The notes under the pieces were generated by a model. The model was given only the letters and a program-made list of their open reading frames with translations. It had not been told where the DNA came from and did no database searches. A stretch of DNA of 57,253 nucleotides from positions 1 through 57,253 of the forward strand of contig JAIFND010000079.1 of NCBI GenBank assembly GCA_020047915.1, in the 5' to 3' direction. Source of the stretch: a bacterium (lineage in GTDB: Bacteria; Planctomycetota; UBA11346). Positions 16,167-24,817 of this stretch are shown here, piece after piece. Numbering within the stretch: position 1 is the first letter of the stretch; each line of letters begins with the position of its first letter. Position numbers and translations under genes: made by a program.

Positions 16167-18905
16167 TCAGCCGGTGGTGCGCAATCCGCCGGCGATGGCG
16201 TTGACCGTCATCAGCAGCGAAGCCAGCAGGCCGTCGGCCGCCGCCTGGTCGCCGCTGCGGCGCAGGTCGCGCCAGCGCCGCATCAGCGCAATCTGATGCG
16301 CATGCAGCGCACGTAGGCCGGCATCGCGCAGCTGCAGCGTGCGCGCCAGGCGCGGCCGGCGCTCGGCGAGCGGCGCCCCGAACAGCCGGTCGAGCATGCG
16401 CACGGTGCGCGCGTGCTCGTCGAGGATGCGCGCCAGGAAGGACTCGCGGATCTCGCGGTCGGAGACCAGCGCGGCGTAGTCGCGCATCAGGTCGGGGGCG
16501 GTCGAGGCGAGGTTGCTCTCGATGTTCGACAGCGCGTAGGTCAGGAAGCGCCAACCGCGTACGCCCTCGCGCAGGCGCGCGAAACCGGCGGCATCGGTCT
16601 GTTCAAGCTGTTCCAGCGCGGTGCCCAGGCCATACCAGCCTGGCAGGTAGTGGCGCGACTGGTTCCAGCCGAAGACCCACGGGATGGCACGCAGATCGGC
16701 CAGCGTGCGCTTGCCGCTGCGCCGCGACGGACGGCTGCCGATCGCGGCATGCTCCAGTACGTCGATCGGCGTCGCCTCGACGAAATAGGTGAGGAAGCCG
16801 TCGGTGTTCAGCAGGCGCTCGTAGGCATCCCGGCTGCCCTCGGCCAGGCGATCGACCAGCGGATGCAGATCGGCCCATGGATCGGCGGCCGGCCGGGCAT
16901 GGCGCGCAGTCGCTGCAACCGTGCCGGCGACGAGCAGCTCGAGGTGATAGGTCGCGGTCAGCAGGTTGGCGAACTTCTGCGCGATCACCTCGCCCTGTTC
17001 GGTGATGCGGATGTCGCCCGACAACGAACCGTGCGGCAGCGCTTCGAGGAAGCGGTGGGTGGGGCCGGCGCCGCGCGACACCGTGCCGCCCCGGCCATGG
17101 AAGAAGCGGATCGGTATGCCGGCCTCGGCGCCGACGCGCGCCAGCAAGTCCTGGGCGCGGTGCAGATTCCACTGGCTGGCGAGGATGCCGCCGTCCTTGC
17201 ACGAGTCGCTGTAGCCAAGCATCACCTGCTGCGGTGCCGTGCCCTGGATCGCCAGGCTGCGCCGGGTGACCGGGTGGGCGAGGAAGGCGCGCAGGATCTC
17301 GCCCGAGCCGCGCAGGTCGCCGATCGTCTCGAACAGCGGCACCACCGGCAGCTCGCAGGCCAGACCGGCGCCGTGGCCGGTGTCGGCGACCCAACGCACC
17401 AGGCCGGCTTCGCGCGCGAGCACATAGACCGCCAGCAGATCGGAGAGCGACCGCGTCATCGACACGATCAGGGCGCCGAGGCCGTCTCGGCCATGCACCG
17501 CCCGGTGGGCGGCCAGCGTGCGATGTGCGCCGATCACCCGCGCCGCGTCCTCGCCCAAGGCGGCATCGGCGTGCAGCAGCGGCCGCGCGGTGCGCAGTTC
17601 GGAGTCGAGCAGCGCCAGGCGCTCCTTCTCGCTCCAGCTGGCCCAGCCGGCCGCCTCGATGCCGGCGGCGCACAGCAGTTGCGCCAGCGCGGCATCGTGC
17701 ATCGCGCTGTTCTGGCGCACGTCGAGGGCGGCGAGATGGAAGCCGAGGCACTCGACGGTGCGCTCGACCGGGGCCAGTTCCAGGCGCACCAGGCGCCGCG
17801 CCCCGACCTCGTCGAGGGCGCCGCGCAGCACCGCCAGGTCGGCGAGCAGTTCGTTCGGCGAACGGTACATCCCGGGCAGCGCATCGTCGCCGCCATCGGG
17901 CAGGCGCGCCAGGCACAGCGAGCACCATTGCCGCCACGGTTCCAGCGGATTGCGCTTCAGCGCCGCGGCACCGGCCTCGCCGAGCAGTTCGGCGCGGGCG
18001 CTGATCGCGCTGGCGAAGGCGATGGGCGGGGCCTGCAGGCGGGCCGACAGCGACAGGCGTTCGGCGAGGTGGCGCAGGGCCGAGCGGTGCACGCCCAGCG
18101 CGGCCCGGCGCAGCTCGTTCAGCGTGGTGGCGGTGACGTGCGGAGTCACTCCAGGGTGGCCATCGCGGTCGCCGCCGACCCACGAGCCGAAGCGCACGCG
18201 TGGCAGCCGGCCCTGGCCATCAAGGGCGGCCTCGTCCCAGCCCAGGTCGCGCCAGGCGGTGCGCAGGCGCTGGTCGGTGCGCACCACAGCCTCGGGGAAG
18301 ACATCGCGCAGGTGGTGCAGGACGTTGCGTCGCTCGGAAGCGACGTCGGGCTTGACCAGGCGGATCTCGCCGGTGCGCCACAGGCGCTCGACCAGCGCGG
18401 TGACCTCTTCACGGATGTGTTCTTGCTCGGCCGGGGTCCACATGGTGTTCTCGCGCCGCACCAGCGCGAGATACAGCTCGCGCTGCGCCGCGATCACGGT
18501 GCTGCGTTTGGCCTCGGTGGGATGCGCGGTCAGCACCGGCTCGACGCGCACCGCCGGCAGCAGTTTGGCGATATCCTGCTGGGTGAAACCGCTGCGCTGC
18601 AGGCCAGCCAGGGCGGCGCCCCATTGGCCGGGCTCGGCGCTGACGCCGTCGTCGCTCTCGCGTTTGCGTCGCGCCTGGTTGGCGGCGTTCTCCTCGACCA
18701 TGTTGAGCAGCTGGAAGGCGAGCGAGAGCATCTGCACCTCGCGCTCCTCGAGGGTCTGCGGCAGGGCGCTGGCACCGTGCCACGGCAGTCGCCCGGCGAG
18801 TTCGCGGTGGCCGAGACCGGCCAGCACATCGTGGAAGCAGGCCATGACGAACGCGAGATCGCGTTCCAGCTTGGCGAAGGCGAAATCGACGATCGGTGCG
18901 GCCAT
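16167..18905 (-). CDS. ppc: Phosphoenolpyruvate carboxylase
   Basis: Full-length 912-residue PEP carboxylase, which adds bicarbonate to phosphoenolpyruvate to give oxaloacetate and refills the TCA cycle; cytoplasmic. The family signatures are all present: VLTAHPTEAKRSTV near residue 122 with the catalytic His, GYSDSCKDGGILASQW near 561, the mobile loop FHGRGGTVSRGAGPTH near 605, PWVFGWNQSRHYLPGWYG, and the C-terminal LRTTG (normally R-x-TG). The ATG at 18905 opens at the family's normal N-terminus. It is monocistronic, with repeat-filled gaps on both sides. Confidence 0.97.
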   Translation of the reverse strand: MAAPIVDFAFAKLERDLAFVMACFHDVLAGLGHRELAGRLPWHGASALPQTLEEREVQMLSLAFQLLNMVEENAANQARRKRESDDGVSAEPGQWGAALAGLQRSGFTQQDIAKLLPAVRVEPVLTAHPTEAKRSTVIAAQRELYLALVRRENTMWTPAEQEHIREEVTALVERLWRTGEIRLVKPDVASERRNVLHHLRDVFPEAVVRTDQRLRTAWRDLGWDEAALDGQGRLPRVRFGSWVGGDRDGHPGVTPHVTATTLNELRRAALGVHRSALRHLAERLSLSARLQAPPIAFASAISARAELLGEAGAAALKRNPLEPWRQWCSLCLARLPDGGDDALPGMYRSPNELLADLAVLRGALDEVGARRLVRLELAPVERTVECLGFHLAALDVRQNSAMHDAALAQLLCAAGIEAAGWASWSEKERLALLDSELRTARPLLHADAALGEDAARVIGAHRTLAAHRAVHGRDGLGALIVSMTRSLSDLLAVYVLAREAGLVRWVADTGHGAGLACELPVVPLFETIGDLRGSGEILRAFLAHPVTRRSLAIQGTAPQQVMLGYSDSCKDGGILASQWNLHRAQDLLARVGAEAGIPIRFFHGRGGTVSRGAGPTHRFLEALPHGSLSGDIRITEQGEVIAQKFANLLTATYHLELLVAGTVAATARHARPAADPWADLHPLVDRLAEGSRDAYERLLNTDGFLTYFVEATPIDVLEHAAIGSRPSRRSGKRTLADLRAIPWVFGWNQSRHYLPGWYGLGTALEQLEQTDAAGFARLREGVRGWRFLTYALSNIESNLASTAPDLMRDYAALVSDREIRESFLARILDEHARTVRMLDRLFGAPLAERRPRLARTLQLRDAGLRALHAHQIALMRRWRDLRRSGDQAAADGLLASLLMTVNAIAGGLRTTG

Positions 18906-18972
18906 GGACGGCGGCTTAACCCGGCGCCGCCGCGCGGCAAGGCGGGCGGGGCAAACCCCGGACGGGGGGAAT

Positions 18973-19128
18973 CGTTCGGCGTTCGGCGTTCGGCGTTCGG
19001 CGTTCGGCGTTCGGCGTTCGGCGTTCGGCGTTCGGCGTTCGGCGTTTTCGGCGTTCGGCGTTCGGCGTTCGGCGTTCGGCGTTCGGCGTTCGGCGTTCGG
19101 CGTTCGGCGTTCGACGTGCGGCGTTGGG
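18973..19128. repeat. CGTTCGG heptamer tandem array
   Basis: Twenty-two units: ten perfect CGTTCGG, one CGTTTTCGG 9-mer, eight more perfect units, then decayed CGTTCGA, CGTGCGG and CGTTGGG. One inverted fragment, GAACGCCGAACC, lies downstream at about 19211-19222. The array fills the 326-bp gap between ppc and the rodA-type gene; I see no gene in it. Any reading frame through it gives a heptapeptide repeat, but none looks coding. Confidence 0.95.
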
Positions 19129-19231
19129 GACAGGTGAGATATATCGACGGTTTCACATCACCCGCCTGCTGAGTCGCCAAAAACCGTCTATCCCACGCAG
19201 GCCCCTGCGGAACGCCGAACCAATCGCACAG

Positions 19232-20359
19232 TCAGTTTTCCCGCTCCAGCGCACACGAGGACGCGCAAATGCCCAGGCCCAGCCAGCACACCACCAGGGA
19301 GGAGCCGCCGTAGCTGACGAAGGGCAGGGTGACGCCGGTCACCGGCATCATGCCGGTGGCGACGCACAGGTTGATCGCCGCCTGGCCGCCGGTCAGGCAG
19401 GTGAAGCCGGCGCACAGCAGGCGGCTCCACGGGCCGGGGGCGCGCGAGGCGGCGATCAGGCCGGCCGCGCACCACGCCAGCAACAGGATGGCGAACAGGG
19501 CCGAGCCGACGAAGCCGACCTCCTCGCCGATCACCGCGAAGACCAGGTCGGTGTGCTTCTCGGGCACCCAGCCGAGGCGGTTCTGCTCGCCCTGCATGTA
19601 GCCCTTGCCGACCCACTGCCCGCTGCCGATCGAACGTTTCGAACGTTCGGTCTGGTAGGCCTCGGCCAGGGCATAGTTCTCGGGATGCAGGAAGGCGTCG
19701 ATGCGCCGCCACTGGTAGGCCTTGGGACCTTCGCGCGGCAGGACGTGGTAAGCCCCGACCACGGCGGTGGCGACGAGCAGCCCGGCGAGCACCAGCCAGC
19801 GCAACTTGATGCCGGCCACCAGCAGGATGCCGAGCACCATCGGCGGGATGGTCAGGGCGCTGCCCAGGTCCTCGCGTGCGACGACCGCCATGGGAATCCC
19901 GGCGACCAGCAGCACCCAGCCGCAGTGCGCCAGGCGCCGGGCGTCGAAATTCGGCCCTGCCGCCAGGGTCGCGCAGGTCAGCAGGGTGGCGAGTTTGACC
20001 AGTTCGACCGGCTGCAGGCGCAGGCCGCCAAGCACGATCCAGTTCGCTTGGCCCTTGATGCGCGGCACCAGCGCGGTGCCGGCAAGCAGCAGCATCAGCA
20101 GCATCACCGCAAGACCGGCGATGGCGGCCGGGAAGGCCAGATTGCGCCAGGTGGTCGGCGAGACGTGCAGGGCGATGGCTGCGGCGATGCCGCCGAACAG
20201 CCACCACAGCAGCTGGGCGCCCGTCTCGCGTGAGATCCAGCCGTCGCTGGCCCCGTCAGCCGTGGCGCTGGCGACGAAGAACATGCCGACCAGCGACAGC
20301 GCCGCGCTCAGGCTCAGCCACCACCACGGGACGCGGGCGTAGACGGGCCGGTGGAGCAT
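19232..20359 (-). CDS. rodA: RodA/FtsW-family SEDS glycosyltransferase
   Basis: A 375-residue, ten-helix SEDS protein that polymerises peptidoglycan glycan strands with a partner PBP. Visible signatures are NWIVLGGLRLQPVELVKLA, EDLGSALTIPPM, KGYMQGEQNRLGWVPEKHTD, FAVIGEEVGFVGS and the C-terminal GVTLPFVSYGGSSL. The EKHTDFVF-type motif and length favour RodA (elongation) over FtsW. The C-terminus is short. Ten bases separate it from the upstream pseudouridine synthase on the same strand, so they probably share a transcript. Presence of SEDS synthesis argues against a lineage that has fully lost peptidoglycan. Confidence 0.88.
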   Translation of the reverse strand: MLHRPVYARVPWWWLSLSAALSLVGMFFVASATADGASDGWISRETGAQLLWWLFGGIAAAIALHVSPTTWRNLAFPAAIAGLAVMLLMLLLAGTALVPRIKGQANWIVLGGLRLQPVELVKLATLLTCATLAAGPNFDARRLAHCGWVLLVAGIPMAVVAREDLGSALTIPPMVLGILLVAGIKLRWLVLAGLLVATAVVGAYHVLPREGPKAYQWRRIDAFLHPENYALAEAYQTERSKRSIGSGQWVGKGYMQGEQNRLGWVPEKHTDLVFAVIGEEVGFVGSALFAILLLAWCAAGLIAASRAPGPWSRLLCAGFTCLTGGQAAINLCVATGMMPVTGVTLPFVSYGGSSLVVCWLGLGICASSCALEREN

Positions 20360-20369
20360 GGCGCCTGGA

Positions 20370-21371
20370 TCAGTGCGCCCGGTGCGGACGCGGACGCGAC
20401 ATGGTGCGCTGGTACGGCTCGGCGCGCTCGCACTCGCCGAGCACCTGGCGGAACAGGTCGGGCAGCGGGCTTTCGAAACGGATGCGGCGTCCGCTGCGCG
20501 GGTGGTCCACTTCCAGCGAGAAGGCGTGCAGCATCAGGCGCGGCGCGCGCGCGTCGGCGCGTTCCTTGCCGTACACCCGGTCGCCCATCACCGGGCAGCC
20601 GATCGCGGCCAGGGCGACGCGCACCTGGTGGGTGCGGCCGGTGCCGAGTTCAACTTCGAGTTCGGCGTGGCGGGCGAAGCGACGCAGCACCTTGTAGCGC
20701 GTCACGGCCTCGACTCCGGCCTCGTCCTCCTCGACCAGGGCGCGCCGGCCATCGGCGCCGCGACCCTGCTTGCCGCGGATCTCGTCGGCGTCGGCGCGCG
20801 GCTGCCCGGCGACCACGCAGCGGTAGGTGCGCACCGCCGAGGTGCCGGCGAACTGTGCCGCCAGCATGCGTTGCGCCTCGCGGGTCAACGCGACCGCGAT
20901 GCAGCCGCTGGTGTCGCGGTCGAGGCGGTGGACGACGCCGAGGAAGCCGGCCTCGCGGCCCTGCTTGCGCAGCTGCCGGCGCAGCACCTCGCCGACGTGG
21001 TGGACCTTGCGCTCGCCCGGGGGCGGCACCGAAGCCAGGCCGCTCGGCTTGTCCACGATGCACAGCTGCTCGTCGAGGTGCAGGATGCCGAGGCTGATCA
21101 CCTGCTCGATCGGCGCCTCGCCGTGACGCGCCCGCACCCACGGGGTGCGCAGGCCCTGGCGCAGGTCGAGCTCGGCGGTGGCGCCGCCGGCCGGGACCAC
21201 CGCTTTGGGATCTTCGCACAGCGTGCCACCCAGCTTCAGCAGCTTGGAGCGCATCGCCTTGCGCGCCTGGGCGCGCGACAGGCCAGTGATGGCACCGGCC
21301 AGGGCCTCGAACACGGGCTGGTCGGCGGTGGCCAGGCGTACCCGGTGGAGGCTGTAGAGGTCCTGCGTCAT
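20370..21371 (-). CDS. RluA-family pseudouridine synthase
   Basis: A 333-residue RNA pseudouridine synthase of the RluA/RsuA superfamily. The catalytic-Asp motif is FLGVVHRLDRDTSGCIAVAL, followed by GTGRTHQVRVALAAIGCPVMGDRVYG. The first 70 residues look like a degenerate S4 RNA-binding domain. The ATG at 21371 fits the family N-terminus; the frame is open far upstream, but that is antisense to phoH. The C-terminal tail is very basic (RTMSRPRPHRAH) and may aid RNA binding. RluC, RluD and TruC types cannot be separated here. Confidence 0.88.
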   Translation of the reverse strand: MTQDLYSLHRVRLATADQPVFEALAGAITGLSRAQARKAMRSKLLKLGGTLCEDPKAVVPAGGATAELDLRQGLRTPWVRARHGEAPIEQVISLGILHLDEQLCIVDKPSGLASVPPPGERKVHHVGEVLRRQLRKQGREAGFLGVVHRLDRDTSGCIAVALTREAQRMLAAQFAGTSAVRTYRCVVAGQPRADADEIRGKQGRGADGRRALVEEDEAGVEAVTRYKVLRRFARHAELEVELGTGRTHQVRVALAAIGCPVMGDRVYGKERADARAPRLMLHAFSLEVDHPRSGRRIRFESPLPDLFRQVLGECERAEPYQRTMSRPRPHRAH

Positions 21372-21518
21372 GGCGGGGGATGACAGCAGATAGGAGGAGG
21401 AATGGAAGGCGGGAATGGCAGACGAACCCTTGCAGTCCCGATGCGCATGCGCACAGAAGAGCATCCGAGGTGGCCATGCCGGCCTTACGCGGATCCACAC
21501 CTGGAAGGCGACCACCTG

Positions 21519-22844
21519 ATGCCCCCCGCCAACAGCGCCAAGACCTTCGTCATCGACACCAACGTGCTGCTGCACAACCCGGCCTCGCTGTTCGCCTTCG
21601 CCGACAACCACGTCGTCATACCCATGGTCGTGCTGGAGGAGCTCGACAAGTTCAAGACCGCCAGCAACGAGCTGGGCCAGAACTCGCGTGAGGTCGCGCG
21701 CGCCCTCGACCGCCTGCGCCACCAGGGCAGCCTGCGCTCGGGCGTGGTCACGCCCCAGGGCGGCACGATCCAGGTGCTGATGGACTACGCCGACGTGGAC
21801 GGCATGGCGCCTGGGATCAACGACAACCGCATCCTCGGCTGCGCAGCGGCGCTGAAGAAGGCCGGGCACAATGTCTTCTTCATCTCCAAGGACATCAACG
21901 CGCGGGTCAAGGCCGATGCGCTGGACATCCCCAGCGAAGATTTCAAGGCGATGCGCGTCAACGTGGACGAGCTGTACACCGGCTATGTCACCGTCGAGGT
22001 CTCCGGCGACGAGGTCGATGACCTGGCGCACAAACCGCAGACCGATCCGGCGACCCTGGTCCCCAAAGAGGATCTGCCGCTGGTGTGGAACCAGTTCGTG
22101 GTGCTGCGCGACCGTACCGACAAGGATCACACCGCCCTGCTGCGCTTCGACGGCGCCTCCGGCATGTTGCGGCCGCTGGTCGAGGAACCGCCCGAGATCT
22201 ACAGCGTCACGCCGCGCAGCCCCGAGCAGCGCATGGCCTTCGAGCTGCTGCTCGACGACCGGGTGAAGCTGGTCACCCTGGTCGGGCGCGCCGGCACCGG
22301 CAAGACCCTGCTCGCCCTGGCCTGCGGCCTGAACAAGGTGATCGACTCCGAACGCTACAAGAAGCTGCTGGTGTCGCGGCCGATCATGCCGTTGGGCGCC
22401 GACATCGGCTACCTGCCCGGGTCGAAGGACGACAAGCTGCAGCACTGGATGGGCCCGATCTTCGACAACCTGCACTTCCTGCTCGCCAGCGAGGAGCGCG
22501 ACCCCGACGACGTGATCAAGCGGCTGATCGCCGAGGAGACGATCACGATGGAGGCGCTGACCTACATCCGCGGCCGTTCGATCGCGCGCCAGTTCGTGGT
22601 CGTGGACGAGGCGCAGAACCTGACCCCGCACGAGATCAAGACGATCATCTCGCGCGCCGGCGAGGACACCAAGGTGGTGCTGACCGGCGACCCGCACCAG
22701 ATCGACAACCCCTACCTCGACTCGAACTCGAACGGCCTGACCCACGTGGTCGAGCGCCTGCGTGGCCAGGAGCTGGCCGGGCATGTGACCTTCACCAAGT
22801 CGGAGCGCTCGGTGCTGGCGGGAGTCGCTGCGGATATTCTATAG
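21519..22844 (+). CDS. PhoH-family ATPase with N-terminal PIN domain
   Basis: A 441-residue PIN-PhoH (PhoH2-type) protein. The PIN RNase-like domain occupies residues 8-150 (KTFVIDTNVLLHNP, VVLEELDKFK, DNRILGCA, with the acidic residues that bind metal). The PhoH ATPase domain follows, with Walker A GRAGTGKTLL near 258 and Walker B FVVVDEAQNLTPHE near 362, then VVLTGDPHQID. Family members couple helicase-like ATPase activity to RNA cleavage. The ATG at 21519 opens on the PIN domain. An upstream ATG at 21402 has a strong AGGAGGAGG but would add 39 unconserved residues. Divergent from the RluA-family gene. Confidence 0.9.
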   Translation: MPPANSAKTFVIDTNVLLHNPASLFAFADNHVVIPMVVLEELDKFKTASNELGQNSREVARALDRLRHQGSLRSGVVTPQGGTIQVLMDYADVDGMAPGINDNRILGCAAALKKAGHNVFFISKDINARVKADALDIPSEDFKAMRVNVDELYTGYVTVEVSGDEVDDLAHKPQTDPATLVPKEDLPLVWNQFVVLRDRTDKDHTALLRFDGASGMLRPLVEEPPEIYSVTPRSPEQRMAFELLLDDRVKLVTLVGRAGTGKTLLALACGLNKVIDSERYKKLLVSRPIMPLGADIGYLPGSKDDKLQHWMGPIFDNLHFLLASEERDPDDVIKRLIAEETITMEALTYIRGRSIARQFVVVDEAQNLTPHEIKTIISRAGEDTKVVLTGDPHQIDNPYLDSNSNGLTHVVERLRGQELAGHVTFTKSERSVLAGVAADIL

Positions 22845-22871
22845 GCTTGGGGGCCTGCGGCCCCCAAGCCT
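22843..22871. terminator. Bidirectional 13-bp perfect hairpin
   Basis: AGGCTTGGGGGCC, loop TGC, GGCCCCCAAGCCT. It overlaps the end of the phoH stop and reaches the stop of the convergent gene, so it could end both transcripts. No T-run on either side. Confidence 0.6.
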
Positions 22872-23208
22872 AATGCCAGCAACCTCCGCCCGGCGGGACC
22901 ATGGCGATCGTCGCTGACTCGAGATCCGGCGCATAGCGCACCAGGACGCCCTCATCGCTGTCCTCGCCAGAGAGGCCGATCAGCACCACACCGCTTAAGC
23001 CGGCGGTGGCTGCAGTCGGGACGGCCGTCGGATTACGGGTCGCCAGCCAGCTGACGGCGGCGGCGGGGCCGGCGGCGCGCAGCAGGACCTTGGCCGACAG
23101 CGCCTCGACCACCACGCCGGCGGCGCCGCGCAGGCGCAGGCGCTCCTGCAGGGCGGGCAGGGCAGGGTCGGCGGCGAGTTCTGGGCCGATCAGCAGCAGC
23201 GCGGTCAC
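22870..23208 (-). CDS. Small hypothetical protein, C-terminal Cys-His
   Basis: A 112-residue protein I cannot assign. The GTG start overlaps the HD-GYP stop (GTGA), so it is probably co-translated with that gene. The sequence opens with a strand (TALLLIGPELAADP) and has WLATRNPTAVPTAATAGL followed by GVVLIGLSGEDSDEG, which loosely resembles the last third of a HAD-type phosphatase, though no catalytic DxD motif is present. It ends in GGGCWH, a possible metal or thiol site. Confidence 0.6.
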   Translation of the reverse strand: MTALLLIGPELAADPALPALQERLRLRGAAGVVVEALSAKVLLRAAGPAAAVSWLATRNPTAVPTAATAGLSGVVLIGLSGEDSDEGVLVRYAPDLESATIAMVPPGGGCWH

Positions 23209-24743
23209 GGCAGGAAGCCGGGGATGCGCGCCAGATCGACCTCGTCGAGCTGTTCCTCGCGCAGGAAGCGCTTGGCGTAGTCGAGCCACACCCGTTCGCG
23301 GACGAAGACGTCGAACAGGTCGGGGTCGATGTGCCCGTCGAGCTTCATCCGTCCGAGGATCGCCAGGGCCTGGCTGAGGGCCATCGCCTTCTTGTACGGG
23401 CGGTCACCGGCGGTCAGTGCCTCGAAGATGTCGGCGATGCCCATGACCCGGGCCTGGACGCTCATCTGCGCGCGGTGCAGGCCCTTGGGGTAGCCCTTGC
23501 CGTCCATGCGCTCGTGGTGGCCGCCGGCGAATTCCGGCACCCGCTTGAGCTGGCGCGGGAAGGGCAGCGATTCCAGCATCTTGATCGTCGCCACGATGTG
23601 GTGGTTGATGATCTCGCGTTCGCGCGGCAGCAGCGTGCCCTTGGCGATGCACAGGTTGTCCACCTCGTCGGCGGTCAGCAGCGGCTGCATCGACCCGTCG
23701 AGGGCGGTCCAGCTGCGCGTGGCGATGGCGCGCACCCGCGCCTGGTCCTCGGGGCGCATGAACTCGCCGCCGGTGTTGGAGCGACGCAGGAAGGCGAGAT
23801 CGTCGGCGAGTTGCGCCGCCTGCAGCGGATCCTGCGCTGCCGCCGCGGCGAAGCGGGTGGCGACCAGTTCGATGCGGTCGTGGATGGCGCTCAGCTTGGT
23901 CGCCTTGTCCATCACCCATTCCGGGGTGGTGATCTTGCCGCAGTCGTGCAGCCACGCGGCGATGCGCAATTCGTAGCGGTCGCGGTCGTCCATGGCGAAG
24001 CCGGCGATGCCGCCACGCGGATTGCGGGTTGCTGCCTCGGCCAGCATCATGGTCAGCTCGGGGACGCGCCGGCAGTGACCGCCGGTGTAGGGGCTCTTCT
24101 CGTCGATCGCCGTGGCGATGAGCTGGATGAAGGATTCGAAGAGCTGGCGCTGGTCCTCGATCAGCTGGTGCTTGGTGCGCGCGGTGGCGGCCTGCGAGGC
24201 GAGGCTTTCGACCAGATCCTGGTCGCCGTCGGAGAAGGGCACGCTGCCGCCGCCTGCATCACGTGCATTGATCAGCTGCAGGGCGCCGGTGATCACGCCC
24301 TCGTGGTCGCGCATCGGCACAACCAGCACCGAGGTGGTGCGGTAACCGTTGCGGGCATCGAAGGCGCGGGTGCCGGCGAAATCGAAACCGGGCGCGTCGT
24401 AGGCGTCGGGGATGTTGACCGTCGCTCCGGTCAGCACGCAGTGTGCGACCACGGAAGCGTGGTTCTCGGTCCCGTCGGAGAAGCGCAGCTGCACATCAGG
24501 CAGCGGGACCGGGCGTATTCCACTGACCCCCGAGTGGATGCCCATCGACTGGTTGTGGATGATCTCGAAGCGCAGGCGGTCGGCCCCGACCGCATAGACC
24601 GTTCCGCCGTCGGCCCGGGTCAACTCCATTGCCGCCTGCAAGATGCGCTCGACCAGGTCGCGCGGATTGGTCTCGCTGGACAGGGCCAGGCCGACCTCGG
24701 TCAACAGGGAGATACGGCGGCGGAGATCTTCGGCGCGGTCCAC
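23205..24743 (-). CDS. GAF/HD-GYP cyclic-di-GMP phosphodiesterase
   Basis: A 512-residue cytoplasmic protein. An N-terminal GAF sensor domain (about 15-190: LVERILQAAMELTRADGGTV, VLVVPMRDHEGVITGALQLIN) precedes an HD-GYP domain (about 205-500). HD-GYP marks are EKSPYTGGHCRRV, metal-binding HDCGK near 267, HHERMDGKGYPKGL near 407, and DIFEALTAGDRPYK. The HD and GYP motifs are intact, so it should break cyclic-di-GMP to pGpG or GMP. There is an unusually long insert between HD and HHE. The GAF domain is the probable regulatory input. Confidence 0.93.
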   Translation of the reverse strand: MDRAEDLRRRISLLTEVGLALSSETNPRDLVERILQAAMELTRADGGTVYAVGADRLRFEIIHNQSMGIHSGVSGIRPVPLPDVQLRFSDGTENHASVVAHCVLTGATVNIPDAYDAPGFDFAGTRAFDARNGYRTTSVLVVPMRDHEGVITGALQLINARDAGGGSVPFSDGDQDLVESLASQAATARTKHQLIEDQRQLFESFIQLIATAIDEKSPYTGGHCRRVPELTMMLAEAATRNPRGGIAGFAMDDRDRYELRIAAWLHDCGKITTPEWVMDKATKLSAIHDRIELVATRFAAAAAQDPLQAAQLADDLAFLRRSNTGGEFMRPEDQARVRAIATRSWTALDGSMQPLLTADEVDNLCIAKGTLLPREREIINHHIVATIKMLESLPFPRQLKRVPEFAGGHHERMDGKGYPKGLHRAQMSVQARVMGIADIFEALTAGDRPYKKAMALSQALAILGRMKLDGHIDPDLFDVFVRERVWLDYAKRFLREEQLDEVDLARIPGFLP

Positions 24744-24817
24744 GCCGGCACCCTATGCGCCCCGGCCGGCCCCGCCACGGCCTTTGCCCCGGACCTGCGC
24801 CGGGATAGAGCCTGTCC

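Noticed and set aside
18973-19128. Heptapeptide-repeat protein encoded by the CGTTCGG array
   Set aside because: Every frame through a heptamer array gives a heptapeptide repeat. There is no start signal, and nothing conserved beside it.
18973-19128. CRISPR array
   Set aside because: Units are 7 bp with no spacers, and no cas gene is in the window. The same holds for the other arrays.
16413-19172. 919-residue open frame antisense to ppc
   Set aside because: The opposite strand encodes a complete PEP carboxylase. The antisense product is low-complexity and ends in the heptamer array, giving SAFGVRR repeats.
20370-22784. 804-residue fusion of the RluA synthase with an upstream segment
   Set aside because: The extra N-terminal part lies antisense to phoH, which has intact PIN and Walker motifs. 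The synthase start at 21371 fits the family.
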